A stretch of DNA of 64,000 nt from Faecalicatena_A orotica (lineage in GTDB: Bacteria; Bacillota; Clostridia; Lachnospirales; Lachnospiraceae). Below are positions 25,818 to 34,305 of this stretch, in pieces. The translations under genes were made by a program, and so were the position numbers. The notes under the pieces were generated by a model, which had not been told where the DNA came from, did no database searches, and worked only from the letters and a program-made list of their open reading frames with translations. Positions within the stretch are counted from its first letter, which is position 1. Each line of letters starts with the position of its first letter. The stretch is taken from the NCBI RefSeq assembly GCF_040545875.1, contig NZ_JBEPMR010000013.1; one strand, written 5' to 3'.

Positions 25818-26987
25818 CTATTTCAGACACATCTTAAATATTTCTTCAATATCCTTTTGCTTAAGAGACTTGAATCCCTCCAGTGTCTCTCCCATACATG
25901 CCTTTTTTGCCATGATTTCAAAATTACTGTCATCAATCCCTACTTCTTCAAAGCTGCTTTTCAGTCCCAGTATACCATATAAAAATTCCTTCAGCATCTC
26001 AATACTCTTCTTAGCGGCCTCCATTTCAGGAAGGGAAGCATCAATCCCAAATACATTTACCCCAAATTGATAGTATTTAGAAGCAGTTGTCTCATCCAGA
26101 CAGTATTCCATCCATCTCGGTGTCAGAATTGCCAGGCCCAGGCCATGTGTGATGTCATAGATTGCCGAAACCTCATGCTCCATCGGATGGCAGCTCCATT
26201 CCTGCTGCTTTCCTCCATTCACAAATCCATTGATTGCCCAGCTCGATGCCCACATCAGATTGGCGCGTGCCTCATAATTATCTGGCTCCTTCATGGCTGC
26301 AGGCGCAAACTTTATGATTGTCTTCATCAAACCTTCCATAAAGCAATCAAGCATATATAAATCCTGCTCCATGTTAAAATAAACTTCCATAATATGTGAC
26401 ATCATATCGGCTGCCCCGCATGCCGTCTGGTACTCACTGACAGAATACGTCAGTGTCGGGTCAAGGAAAGAAACCTTTGGAAGGAGCTGCGGTGCCAGCC
26501 TTCCGATCTTATCTTTTGTCTCAGGATTACTGATCACTCCGCCCGGGTCCATCTCAGACCCCGTCGCAGAGAGCGTCAGTACGGTAACAATGGGAAGTGC
26601 TTTTTCTATCGGTGCCCACTTACTGAAAAACTCCCACGGATCATGGTCCACGCAGGCTCCTGCTGCCATATACTTAGTCGCATCAATCGTAGATCCTCCA
26701 CCGACAGCCAAAAGAACATCGATCTTCTCATCCTTACAAATCTGAGCCCCTTTTCGCACAGAATCGATACGCGGATTTGGCTCAATCCCTGACAGTTCAA
26801 ACAATTCGAGTCCTGCCTTCCTGATTTCATCAGTAACACTGTCATACAGGCCTGATTTTTTGATAGAGCCCCCGCCGTAAGTAAGCAGTACCCTGTTTCC
26901 GAATTTCTTTAACTCCGCCCCGAGATTTCCAAGCTGGTTCTCGCCAAAATATACCTTTACAGGGATATCATATACAAAACCGTTCAT
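25818..26987 (-). CDS. Iron-containing alcohol dehydrogenase (BdhA-like)
   Basis: A 389-residue group III dehydrogenase: NAD(P)-binding N-terminal half with LLTYGGGSIKKSGLYD and LLAVGGGSTIDATKY, and a metal-binding half with CGAADMMSHIMEVYF and HEVSAIYDITHGLGLAIL, whose Asp and His residues coordinate Fe2+. The length and motifs match NAD(P)H-dependent butanol dehydrogenases, which reduce aldehydes to alcohols. The ATG 26985-26987 has GGAGG about 8 bases upstream; an ATG nine codons earlier lacks one. A MerR-type promoter with a 19-base spacer lies 75 bases upstream, suggesting induction by aldehydes or electrophiles. Confidence 0.92.
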   Translation of the reverse strand: MNGFVYDIPVKVYFGENQLGNLGAELKKFGNRVLLTYGGGSIKKSGLYDSVTDEIRKAGLELFELSGIEPNPRIDSVRKGAQICKDEKIDVLLAVGGGSTIDATKYMAAGACVDHDPWEFFSKWAPIEKALPIVTVLTLSATGSEMDPGGVISNPETKDKIGRLAPQLLPKVSFLDPTLTYSVSEYQTACGAADMMSHIMEVYFNMEQDLYMLDCFMEGLMKTIIKFAPAAMKEPDNYEARANLMWASSWAINGFVNGGKQQEWSCHPMEHEVSAIYDITHGLGLAILTPRWMEYCLDETTASKYYQFGVNVFGIDASLPEMEAAKKSIEMLKEFLYGILGLKSSFEEVGIDDSNFEIMAKKACMGETLEGFKSLKQKDIEEIFKMCLK

Positions 26988-27062
26988 AAAAAATGCCTCC
27001 TTCTTTTTATACAATCGTATAAAATCTAAGTTAACCTTGTTCCGGCATTTCTGCCTGATAGT

Positions 27063-27093
27063 AGCATACGCCTTGAAGTTAACTCCAAGTCAA
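27063..27093 (-). promoter_or_regulatory. MerR-type promoter with 19-bp spacer and operator dyad
   Basis: On minus, TTGACT (27088-27093) and TATGCT (27063-27068) are separated by 19 bases, the over-long spacing typical of MerR-activated promoters. Nearly the whole spacer is the dyad CTTGGAGTTAACTTCAAG (27072-27089), the operator form known for AdhR/NmlR-like MerR proteins. It drives the iron alcohol dehydrogenase. The remaining bases of 26988-27272 hold no gene. Confidence 0.85.
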
Positions 27094-27272
27094 GACTTTT
27101 TTCTATATTGAAGCCGTTACTATTCATCCGTATAAAAATATCGGAAACGAATCTGTAATGCTGCACATGATTCTTTTCAATCCCTGATAAAAATAAAATA
27201 TGCCCTAAGTGCTTCACTAACCATGAAAAGACCATGATTAAGAAGTCACTTAGAGCATATAACACCTTTAAC

Positions 27273-29180
27273 TTAATCCAACACCTTTCTTCTGAACACC
27301 CTCACCGAAACCAGATAAATCCCCGTAAATACCGCCAGTATAGAAACCGCACTGTAGATATTTACCTTGAACAAATCTTCCTTCATGACGTTTCCCAGTG
27401 CCTTTATGGCAAACCATGAGGTTACCGTCATCAACAGGAACGGGCAGTAATAAGTAAAACGGATTTCCTGCCTGATAGATTTTCCTAATGTTTCCCTGTC
27501 GATTCCCAGTTTCATAAGCACACCGTAGCGCTCTCTGTCCTCACAGGCATCATTGTTCAGTTTAATAAAGATAATACTGCCGCCCGCGAGGATCAGTGTC
27601 ACGAACATAAAGATGCACAGGGAATACATGACACGGATCCATGCTTCGTCCTTCCCTTCCGGACTGTTAAAATTTACACCAACATTCCAAAGACCGTCCT
27701 CCCCCTGTTCTGCGAGTGACTTTAGGTAAGGTCTGGATGCATCCAGATTTGCAGGATCTTCAAGCTTATAATTATACATATGGGCTACAATTCCCAATGG
27801 TTCCAGCTTTTTATAAACCTCGTCATTCACCACATAAATGCTCATCGCCCCCTGCATTTCCCCGAGATACGGTGTATCGTCTTCCGCCAGAATACGGAAC
27901 TTATCATCCCCGATCTGAACCTCCTTTGGACCGTTATACCCTACAAAACTCATTAATATAACATGCGACAGTTCAATCACTTCATCCTGCTTTAATTCGG
28001 AATACCCGAACTTAAGATGTGCCTGCCCGGCTGCATTTTTGACCTGGGAATATGGGATAATCCCATAATTAGAGTTTGTATACTCTGTATGGAAATAACT
28101 TGGATCCAGCATCAGGTAAGATACTTCGGCACTGTATTCCACCTTGTTTTCCTGTTCAATCCCTTTTTCTATTTCATCTTTATCCATTTCTTCCTGTGCG
28201 ACTACCTGAATCGTAAACGTATCTCTGAAATGCGTCATTTTATCATAGCGCTGCTTCATAGCAATGGACGTACCAAGTACAGAAACTGAACAGATCATCA
28301 GAATCGTCACCATAGCGTAAGTGCGGTAATTCCGCTGGATTCTATAGGACAGATTATTGATCCACAGCGTTCTTTGTTTCTGATATAAAAAATCCTTCCT
28401 TCCGGTCAGTTTTCTGATAAAGAACGGGATTGCCCCGCCAAACAGAAGGTATGTTCCGGCAATCACCAGCACGACAGCTGCAAAAGCGTATGTCAGAGTA
28501 TCTATTTCCCCAGTCCTTACTGCACATATATAGCCTGCCGCCAGTATTAGGATGCCTGTGATTACCTTTATGAGAGTTAACCATGTTTTTTCCGGTTTCA
28601 TTTCCTCCTGTTTTGCTCCGGAAAGCATACTCAGTACACTGCTCCTTGTAATCGAAACATAGCCTTTCAGAATCATGAGCCCATATATGATAAAAAATAC
28701 AGCTGCAGTGACCAGAACTGGTTTTAAAGTAAAAGAAAAACGGATATCCACACTGATCTCAGAAAGTTTCAACAGCAGCATTTGAAACAGCTTCGAAAAT
28801 CCCGCCCCCGTGGCCAGGCCGATAACCAGCGAGAACAAACCGATAAAAAATGCCTCCAGCGCATACATCTTTCCAATCCTTATATTATCCAGCCCCATAA
28901 ACGTATAGATTCCGATTTCTTTTTTCCTCTGTTTCAAAAATACATTTGTCGCATACCAGATGAAGAAAAACAGAAATACACCAAATACTACAGAGGCCGC
29001 ATTTACGACCACATCAATATACTCTTTCTTCATACTGTTCAGGACATCCATCGAATCCGAGTACACAATATTCTGAAAGTTAAAAAAGATAAAAATAGAG
29101 AATGACAGCGATATGATCAGCGCCGCATATTCTCGTAAGCTTCTCTTGAAATTAGAAAATGCCAGCTGTATCAGACTCAT
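27273..29180 (-). CDS. BceB-like ABC transporter permease (FtsX type)
   Basis: A 635-residue permease with ten predicted membrane segments and a large extracytoplasmic domain of about 200 residues between segments seven and eight (about 320-520). This is the layout of BceB, the membrane part of bacitracin-type detoxification modules, in which the big domain binds the peptide and signals to the kinase. FtsX-like blocks are seen at about 60-200 and 535-630. It overlaps the ATPase stop by 4 bases and ends the RR-HK-ATPase-permease cluster. Confidence 0.92.
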   Translation of the reverse strand: MSLIQLAFSNFKRSLREYAALIISLSFSIFIFFNFQNIVYSDSMDVLNSMKKEYIDVVVNAASVVFGVFLFFFIWYATNVFLKQRKKEIGIYTFMGLDNIRIGKMYALEAFFIGLFSLVIGLATGAGFSKLFQMLLLKLSEISVDIRFSFTLKPVLVTAAVFFIIYGLMILKGYVSITRSSVLSMLSGAKQEEMKPEKTWLTLIKVITGILILAAGYICAVRTGEIDTLTYAFAAVVLVIAGTYLLFGGAIPFFIRKLTGRKDFLYQKQRTLWINNLSYRIQRNYRTYAMVTILMICSVSVLGTSIAMKQRYDKMTHFRDTFTIQVVAQEEMDKDEIEKGIEQENKVEYSAEVSYLMLDPSYFHTEYTNSNYGIIPYSQVKNAAGQAHLKFGYSELKQDEVIELSHVILMSFVGYNGPKEVQIGDDKFRILAEDDTPYLGEMQGAMSIYVVNDEVYKKLEPLGIVAHMYNYKLEDPANLDASRPYLKSLAEQGEDGLWNVGVNFNSPEGKDEAWIRVMYSLCIFMFVTLILAGGSIIFIKLNNDACEDRERYGVLMKLGIDRETLGKSIRQEIRFTYYCPFLLMTVTSWFAIKALGNVMKEDLFKVNIYSAVSILAVFTGIYLVSVRVFRRKVLD

Positions 29181-29932
29181 TCCCTGTCACCTCCCATTGA
29201 AGCAAGCAGGTCCAGAATCTCCTCGTAAAACTCTTTCCGGCTGCCTTTATTATAAACCCTGCACTGTATCTGCCCGTCAGCAAGCATATAGACCTGTTTT
29301 GCATAGCTTGCCGTATATGCATCATGGGTCACCATCAGGATTGTTGCCCTCCCGGAATCATTTGCAGCCTTTAAGCTCATCAGCAGATCCCTGCTGGACT
29401 TTGAATCCAGCGCCCCGGTCGGCTCATCTGCAAATATAATCTCAGGTTCCGTAATGAGCGCCCTTGCACTGGCCCCTCTCTGCTTCTGGCCTCCTGAAAG
29501 CTGGTACGGATGCTTTGCAAGGTGTTCCTCCAGCCCAAAAAGCTTCGCCATGTTCTTCACACGTTCTCGGACTTCTTTACTCTTCACGCCATTTAAAGAG
29601 AGCGGCAGTGCAATGTTATCCTCAAGGCTCATATTGTCCAGCAGATTATACTCCTGAAAGATGAACCCGATCTTATCCCTGCGGATAACTGACAGACGCT
29701 TGTTGTCAGCCTTTGTCACATCCTCGCCGTCCAGAAAAATCTGCCCTCTGGTTGGTTTATCCAACGTTGAGAGCATATTCAGCAAAGTAGACTTTCCTGC
29801 TCCACTGGGCCCCATGATGGCGATAAAATCCCCCTCTTGGATATCCAGATTAATCCCCTTGAGAACACGTGTCTCATATTCTTTTTTCCCAAAACTTTTC
29901 ACAAGATTTCTGATTTCAACTATCTTTTTCAT
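29177..29932 (-). CDS. BceA-like ABC transporter ATP-binding protein
   Basis: A 251-residue MacB/LolD-type ATPase: Walker A GPSGAGKST, Q-loop FQEYNLLD, signature LSGGQKQRGA, Walker B IIFADEPTGALD, H-loop VTHD. These, especially FQEYNLL, are usual in BceA proteins. GGAGG lies eight bases upstream of the ATG. It follows the kinase by 105 bases; that gap contains an imperfect dyad (TTTGTT...AACAAA region, about 29944-29971) that could be part of a response-regulator site. Confidence 0.93.
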   Translation of the reverse strand: MKKIVEIRNLVKSFGKKEYETRVLKGINLDIQEGDFIAIMGPSGAGKSTLLNMLSTLDKPTRGQIFLDGEDVTKADNKRLSVIRRDKIGFIFQEYNLLDNMSLEDNIALPLSLNGVKSKEVRERVKNMAKLFGLEEHLAKHPYQLSGGQKQRGASARALITEPEIIFADEPTGALDSKSSRDLLMSLKAANDSGRATILMVTHDAYTASYAKQVYMLADGQIQCRVYNKGSRKEFYEEILDLLASMGGDRE

Positions 29933-30037
29933 TTCTATAGCCTCCTTTGTTTACTAAAAGTGTAACAAAAAGGCGGCCTTAAATCCTTTCATCCGTATAA
30001 CAGTGCCTCCCCTTTTCTAACAGTTCTGCAAGGTTCC

Positions 30038-31033
30038 TTACAAAATAAGATACGAATCGTTATTTTGAAAATGCAGTTCAAATGTTGTTCCCGCTCCATG
30101 TTCTGAATATACCTTTATCTGAATGCCCAGATGTCCTGCCGTTTCCCGCACAAAATATAGCCCCATTCCGGTAGAGCGATAATCTCCTGCACGCAGATTG
30201 CTCCCGATATACCCACGCTCAAAAATGTAAGGAATCTCTCCGTTTTTAATCCCGATTCCATTGTCCCGGACATTCAGCACCACACCGTCTGCCGACTCCC
30301 GCATTGCACTGAAATGAAGTTCCGGTGCCTCCTGCCTGTATTTCACAGCATTCCCGACCAGCTGGTCCAGGATATAGACAAGCCACCTCCTGTCTGTATA
30401 CACTGCAGTATCCCCGCAGTTCTTCCCGATCTGAAAATGATTCTGAATCAGGAAATAGGACTGGTTCCGTAGTGCTTCGCTCACACACTCATCCAGAGAA
30501 ACACGCTCGAACTTGACGTCATTTTCCATGTTTTTGAGCTTATTGCTCATCATCATTATATTTAAAAGCTGCTGGATTCTTTCAATGCAGTCCTGCATCT
30601 CCGTATTCAGCTCCCGGTCCTGATTCCTCTCATTCATCAGTCCAAGGGCTGACAGCGGAAGTTTGACCTCATGCGTCCATTTTGTTATATAGTCCGTCAG
30701 CATATCCATATCTTCACAGAGGGAGCGGATTTCTTCCTCGTGGTCACCTTCCATCGTAAAAAGCAGATCTGTCATTCGTTTTCCCAGGAGCCGCTCAAGC
30801 TCACTCCTGTGCCGCCTGATATCGTCCCTGAAAATGTGCGGAATCTTTTTCCACCTTCTGTAATCCAGACAAACTGCCGCTGCGGCAGCCGCAATAAGAA
30901 CTGCATCGAGATAGAACAGATCCTGAACATAAAGTCTGCTTGCACAGAGGACTAAAAAATACAGATTAATAAAACCGAGGATCAGTACACCTGTCAAAAT
31001 CTGTTTTTCCCGTTCGCGGAAATAATTTTTCAT
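30038..31033 (-). CDS. BceS-like intramembrane-sensing histidine kinase
   Basis: A 331-residue kinase with two membrane helices close together (about residues 11-31 and 37-57) and almost no extracellular loop, the design of BceS kinases that sense through the partner transporter. The phospho-acceptor is His121 in KWTHEVKLPL (the BceS-type variant of the H box); the ATPase domain has LDQLVGNAVKY, VRDNGIGI and STGMGLYFV. It overlaps the response-regulator stop by 4 bases. Confidence 0.93.
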   Translation of the reverse strand: MKNYFREREKQILTGVLILGFINLYFLVLCASRLYVQDLFYLDAVLIAAAAAAVCLDYRRWKKIPHIFRDDIRRHRSELERLLGKRMTDLLFTMEGDHEEEIRSLCEDMDMLTDYITKWTHEVKLPLSALGLMNERNQDRELNTEMQDCIERIQQLLNIMMMSNKLKNMENDVKFERVSLDECVSEALRNQSYFLIQNHFQIGKNCGDTAVYTDRRWLVYILDQLVGNAVKYRQEAPELHFSAMRESADGVVLNVRDNGIGIKNGEIPYIFERGYIGSNLRAGDYRSTGMGLYFVRETAGHLGIQIKVYSEHGAGTTFELHFQNNDSYLIL

Positions 31034-31695
31034 TCGATATAATACCCCATTCCCTTTTTCGTAACGACCACATCCTGTCCTCCGGTAATCTCATTCAGTT
31101 TCGTTCGTAACCGGGAAACCAGCACCGTAAGCGATGCGTCCGTGACAAATTCATCCGTGTTCCAAAGCTGCTGCATCAGTTTCTCCCTGCTGACGATGCT
31201 CCCCCGTTTCGACAGCAGGGTGGACATAATCTTACTCTCGGATCTGGTCAGTTCCACCGATTTTCCGTCACAGAAAAACATACCGTTCTCATAATACATG
31301 CTGTCATTTAAATAGTCCCTGTCATTGGCCGTATACTCGTAAGCCCTGCGCAGCATTGCCCGGATCTTCAACAGAAGCAGTTCGGGGTCAAATGGTTTTT
31401 CCACATAATCATCCCCGCCGGACGCCATTGCCATCACCTTATCCGCATTCTGGTCCCGGCTGGATAAAAACAGCACGGGCACATTAGAAATCTTACGGAT
31501 CTGCTCACACCAGTAAAACCCGTCATAATATGGCAGATTAATATCCATCAGTATAAAATCCGGCTGGCACTGAATATATTCCTGCGTAATTTCCCGAAAC
31601 CCTTTGGCGCAGACGGCCTCAAATCCCCACCGCCTGCACAGCAGAGCCAGCTCATTGGCCAGCGTCATATCATCTTCTACAATCAGAATCTTCAT
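31030..31695 (-). CDS. BceR-like response regulator
   Basis: A 221-residue OmpR-type regulator: acidic pocket IVEDD, phospho-acceptor Asp51 in FILMDINLPYYDG (the NLPYYDGFYWC stretch is characteristic of BceR), Lys in VEKPFDP, and a C-terminal winged helix with LTVLVSRLRTKL. The ATG at 31693-31695 has GGGAG eight bases upstream; the ATG two codons earlier is too close. It likely activates the transporter genes downstream when a cell-wall-active peptide is bound. Three 92-bp repeats lie just upstream. Confidence 0.93.
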   Translation of the reverse strand: MKILIVEDDMTLANELALLCRRWGFEAVCAKGFREITQEYIQCQPDFILMDINLPYYDGFYWCEQIRKISNVPVLFLSSRDQNADKVMAMASGGDDYVEKPFDPELLLLKIRAMLRRAYEYTANDRDYLNDSMYYENGMFFCDGKSVELTRSESKIMSTLLSKRGSIVSREKLMQQLWNTDEFVTDASLTVLVSRLRTKLNEITGGQDVVVTKKGMGYYIE

Positions 31696-31780
31696 CGTCA
31701 TCTCTCCCTAAACTCAAATGTATGCTAGAGGTGTTTGAAGTTCTTGTACAATGAATCCTCAAACACGCCCCAAATTCCCC

Positions 31781-32032
31781 CACCAAGTGTTCAGGTATAC
31801 CTTTACACTAAGCCCAGCAAGACCTTTCTAAATGTAAATAGTATACCATGAACACTAGATTCGAAAGCACCTCACCAAGTATTCAGGTATGCATTTTCAC
31901 TAAGCTCGATAAAACCTCGCTAAGTGTAAATAGTATACCATGAACACTAGATTCGAAAGCACCTCACCAAGTGTTCAGGTATGCATTTTCACTAAGCTCG
32001 ATAAAACCTCGCTAAGTGTAAATAGTATACCA
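31781..32032. repeat. Three tandem copies of a 92-bp repeat with internal dyad
   Basis: Copies begin with CACCAAGT at 31781, 31873 and 31965, exactly 92 bases apart. The second and third are nearly identical; the first is diverged and the third is slightly truncated. Each unit contains two inverted arms (around AAGTGTTCAGGTAT and ATAGTATACCATGAACACT) with a loop near CTCGATAAAACCTCG, so each could form a long hairpin. No coding potential. The rest of 31702-32199 holds a terminator for the Rpn gene and nothing else recognised. Confidence 0.85.
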
Positions 32033-32131
32033 CATGAATTACGGAAAAAAAGATACCTTGCAAAACTGTAATAAAAGAAAGAGTGCGCACGTTACAGTTC
32101 TGTCCCATTCATCCCCAGCGGCAAAATGTAC

Positions 32132-32158
32132 AAAAATACCGGTGAAATAATCACCGGC
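32132..32158 (-). terminator. Terminator of the Rpn-type nuclease gene
   Basis: Minus-strand stem CCGGTG / CACCGG with a short loop followed by TATTTTTG, about 45 bases after the gene stop. Confidence 0.7.
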
Positions 32159-32199
32159 ATTCGCTTCTGCCTCTATTACATTATAAAAAAATGTCCCTT

Positions 32200-33009
32200 T
32201 TACATTTCACCGCTAATTCTTTTCACATCCTCCTCTGAAAGCATTTCCATCATAGATACAATTTTTTCAATCGGCATGCCTTCTTCCAAGAGCCTTTTAG
32301 ACAATTTCTCTTCTGCCTGTCTGACCGCAATCCGACTCTGTTTTTCTGCATATTCCTTTGCGTATTCCTTTGCGTATTCTTCTACTATATCACACATCAT
32401 CTCCACCCCTTCCCTGCTTTTTTTGAGTTGTGCTTTTCTTATGGATGTGTTCGGAAATTGTTCGTAATTATATGCCTCTGCATTCGTATAGATTCTCATT
32501 AATTCAGCAAGATCACTTCCATCCTCTACCTTTGTATTTACATAAATTTCTTCCATGCCATTGTATACTCTGGTATTCATTTCCCGAACCGTTCTATCCA
32601 CATGATATATAATTTTATTTCCTTTAAACATATCAAACTGGGATATGTAAATTACGATTAGATCGGGAATCTTTTCAAACTTTGTTCCCGGATCCATAAC
32701 ATTTGCCGTAATACATGATGCATTATATCTGACCCGTTTCTGATGATTATCATTATCACTCTTTTGTACCTCAACATTTATAAATGTGCCATCCTGTTTT
32801 TCACACAAAGCGTCAACAATTACCGAACGTCCCTGCAGATTCTTAATAGAATTCTGTGGTACTACTTGAACAACCTTAATATTCTCTTCCAAAATTGTCG
32901 AAAACATTTCTTCGCAGAAACCAATATCTTCTGACATTTTTTGAAAAAGAGTATCGTCAATTATATTTAACCGCTTTACCCTTTCTCGCACTTCATTAAA
33001 ATCTTTCAC
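32200..33009 (-). CDS. Rpn-family PD-(D/E)XK nuclease (transposase-like)
   Basis: A 269-residue protein of the Rpn / PD-(D/E)XK nuclease-family-transposase group. The catalytic core is visible as Asp66 in VIVDALC and Glu80-x-Gln82 in FINVEVQKSD, followed by the NDNHQKRVRYNASCI helix. The C-terminus has a helical region with a short repeat EYAKEYAKEYAEK and a final PIEKIVSMMEMLSEEDV motif common in these proteins. Family members promote DNA exchange and act as toxins or defence-type nucleases. A second, broken copy lies at 45946-46627 with a matching leader. Its promoter is about 270 bases upstream. Confidence 0.88.
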   Translation of the reverse strand: MKDFNEVRERVKRLNIIDDTLFQKMSEDIGFCEEMFSTILEENIKVVQVVPQNSIKNLQGRSVIVDALCEKQDGTFINVEVQKSDNDNHQKRVRYNASCITANVMDPGTKFEKIPDLIVIYISQFDMFKGNKIIYHVDRTVREMNTRVYNGMEEIYVNTKVEDGSDLAELMRIYTNAEAYNYEQFPNTSIRKAQLKKSREGVEMMCDIVEEYAKEYAKEYAEKQSRIAVRQAEEKLSKRLLEEGMPIEKIVSMMEMLSEEDVKRISGEM

Positions 33010-33320
33010 TCACCTTCTCCTTCCCTTTTGTGTTAATTCATTTTTATTCGGGAAGATTATTGAGCCTCATCAGATATTTCCGTTTCTTTTTTATTTTAGC
33101 ATAATTAGCGGAATTTGTCATTGACCGGGTTCTGTTCCCTAATAAAAATCTTCTTGTTTTTCATCAAACTGTAATCTGGCTGAAAATGCCTGAATTCAGA
33201 TACAAACAGCATATGGCTGTTGAAAAGACAGTTATAATATTCGAAATGAATCTGTCTTGATTTTTGATGTAGTGCTATTCTACCATAATATATCAGTTAA
33301 AGCAATATTGGAATTTTCAC
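33010..33320 (-). repeat. Conserved leader of the Rpn gene (copy A)
   Basis: This non-coding stretch is similar over its whole length to 46628-46945 upstream of the second Rpn copy. Shared blocks include GACAG...ATTCGAAATGAATCTGTC, an AACAGC/GCTGTT hairpin, CTGAATTCAG-like sequence and the promoter. The leader is unusually long (about 260 bases) and retained in both copies. No open frame with a ribosome-binding site is apparent in it. Confidence 0.75.
33277..33305 (-). promoter_or_regulatory. Promoter of the Rpn gene
   Basis: TTGCTT (33300-33305), 17-base spacer, TAGAAT (33277-33282) on minus. The equivalent in the second copy is TTGCTT (46918-46923), 18 bases, TAAAAT (46894-46899). Confidence 0.65.
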
Positions 33321-33399
33321 AAAATACTTTCCACAATACTTTGGACATCGACAGGAATAGAGCGTGTACAATGATTCCTTGACACGCTCTAAACTTATT

Positions 33400-34305
33400 C
33401 TAGTCCATTACTTCCTCTGTTTCTGACTCAAACGACGCCCGGTCCGAGGTAACATCAAAGACCAGTTTCTTCCCCCTCCAGAACTGGTAGCGCACAAGGC
33501 AGGCAGGACTTTCTTTTATCATCCTCTTCATACTCCCCATCTGCGGTGCATGAAGTCCCAGTGCATGTTCGCTTAGTTTTGTGATTCTCACTTTCATCTT
33601 CCCCTGTGTGAGTGTGACAGTGTCGGGTCCATAATCAGTCACCCGTGCACCATAGTAGGTTCCTAGCCTGTACTCTCGTCCCTTGTAATGAATCGCGCAG
33701 ATACAGCCCAAAAGGCTGACTCCGAACACTGGGACATCTGCCACGGAAACCATGATACTGTTTTTTTCCTGCATTCCAAATCCGCACTGTGTCCAGAGAT
33801 ATGTCTTTGGGAAGGAAGATCCCCAGTCCGTCTCAATGTATCCGCGCCCTCCTGTAAACACGACCCGCTCGCCATTAATCTTCAGACTCCCGGCCAGGTC
33901 ATGGGCCATACTGATCACGCCGTGATGGCACTGCAGACAGGGAATCCATCGAAAAAATCCCATAATGTCGCCCTTGATCTTCCTGAATTTCGAATACATA
34001 ATCTGCCCTTCAACCGAAACCCGGGAATCGTGTATTTTAATCCGGATTCCCTTTTCCGAAAATACATTTTCTCCTATTTTTACACAAAACTTTTTTCTAC
34101 TGATCCTGCAGCTTTCAACCGGGTAAGTGAAGTACCATGCACCGTCATCCAGCACGACCTGTATGGAGGCTGACCAGCCTCCTTTTTTATCTGCGTGCAG
34201 TGCTGGAATAAATGCAATCGTCTTCCCCATGTTCTGATGTTTTAAATACCAGCCTTCAAAATAGGGATAGCGCCTGCCGATCCCGTGAAAGTATTGTTCT
34301 TTCAT
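33400..34305 (-). CDS. Tocopherol-cyclase-like protein
   Basis: A 301-residue soluble protein of the tocopherol-cyclase-like family (PF14249 style). Signature features: YFEGWYLKHQ near residue 15, PALHADKKGGWSASIQV, the FFRWIPCLQCHHGVISM block, and GRGYIETDWGSSFPKTYLWTQC. In bacteria this family is common but its reaction is not known; the plant name is by fold similarity. The gene starts directly after the stop of the FAD/Rieske oxidoreductase (no gap), so the two are translated together and probably act in the same pathway, perhaps on a lipid or quinone-like compound. Confidence 0.8.
   Translation of the reverse strand: MKEQYFHGIGRRYPYFEGWYLKHQNMGKTIAFIPALHADKKGGWSASIQVVLDDGAWYFTYPVESCRISRKKFCVKIGENVFSEKGIRIKIHDSRVSVEGQIMYSKFRKIKGDIMGFFRWIPCLQCHHGVISMAHDLAGSLKINGERVVFTGGRGYIETDWGSSFPKTYLWTQCGFGMQEKNSIMVSVADVPVFGVSLLGCICAIHYKGREYRLGTYYGARVTDYGPDTVTLTQGKMKVRITKLSEHALGLHAPQMGSMKRMIKESPACLVRYQFWRGKKLVFDVTSDRASFESETEEVMD

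Noticed and set aside
2636..31695. Bacteriocin or lantibiotic precursor genes beside the exporter loci
   Set aside because: No small gene with a leader, double-glycine site and ribosome-binding site, and no modification enzyme, was found next to any of the ABC loci.
31781..32032. A CRISPR array
   Set aside because: The 92-base units follow each other without unique spacers, are too long for CRISPR repeats, and no cas gene is in the window.
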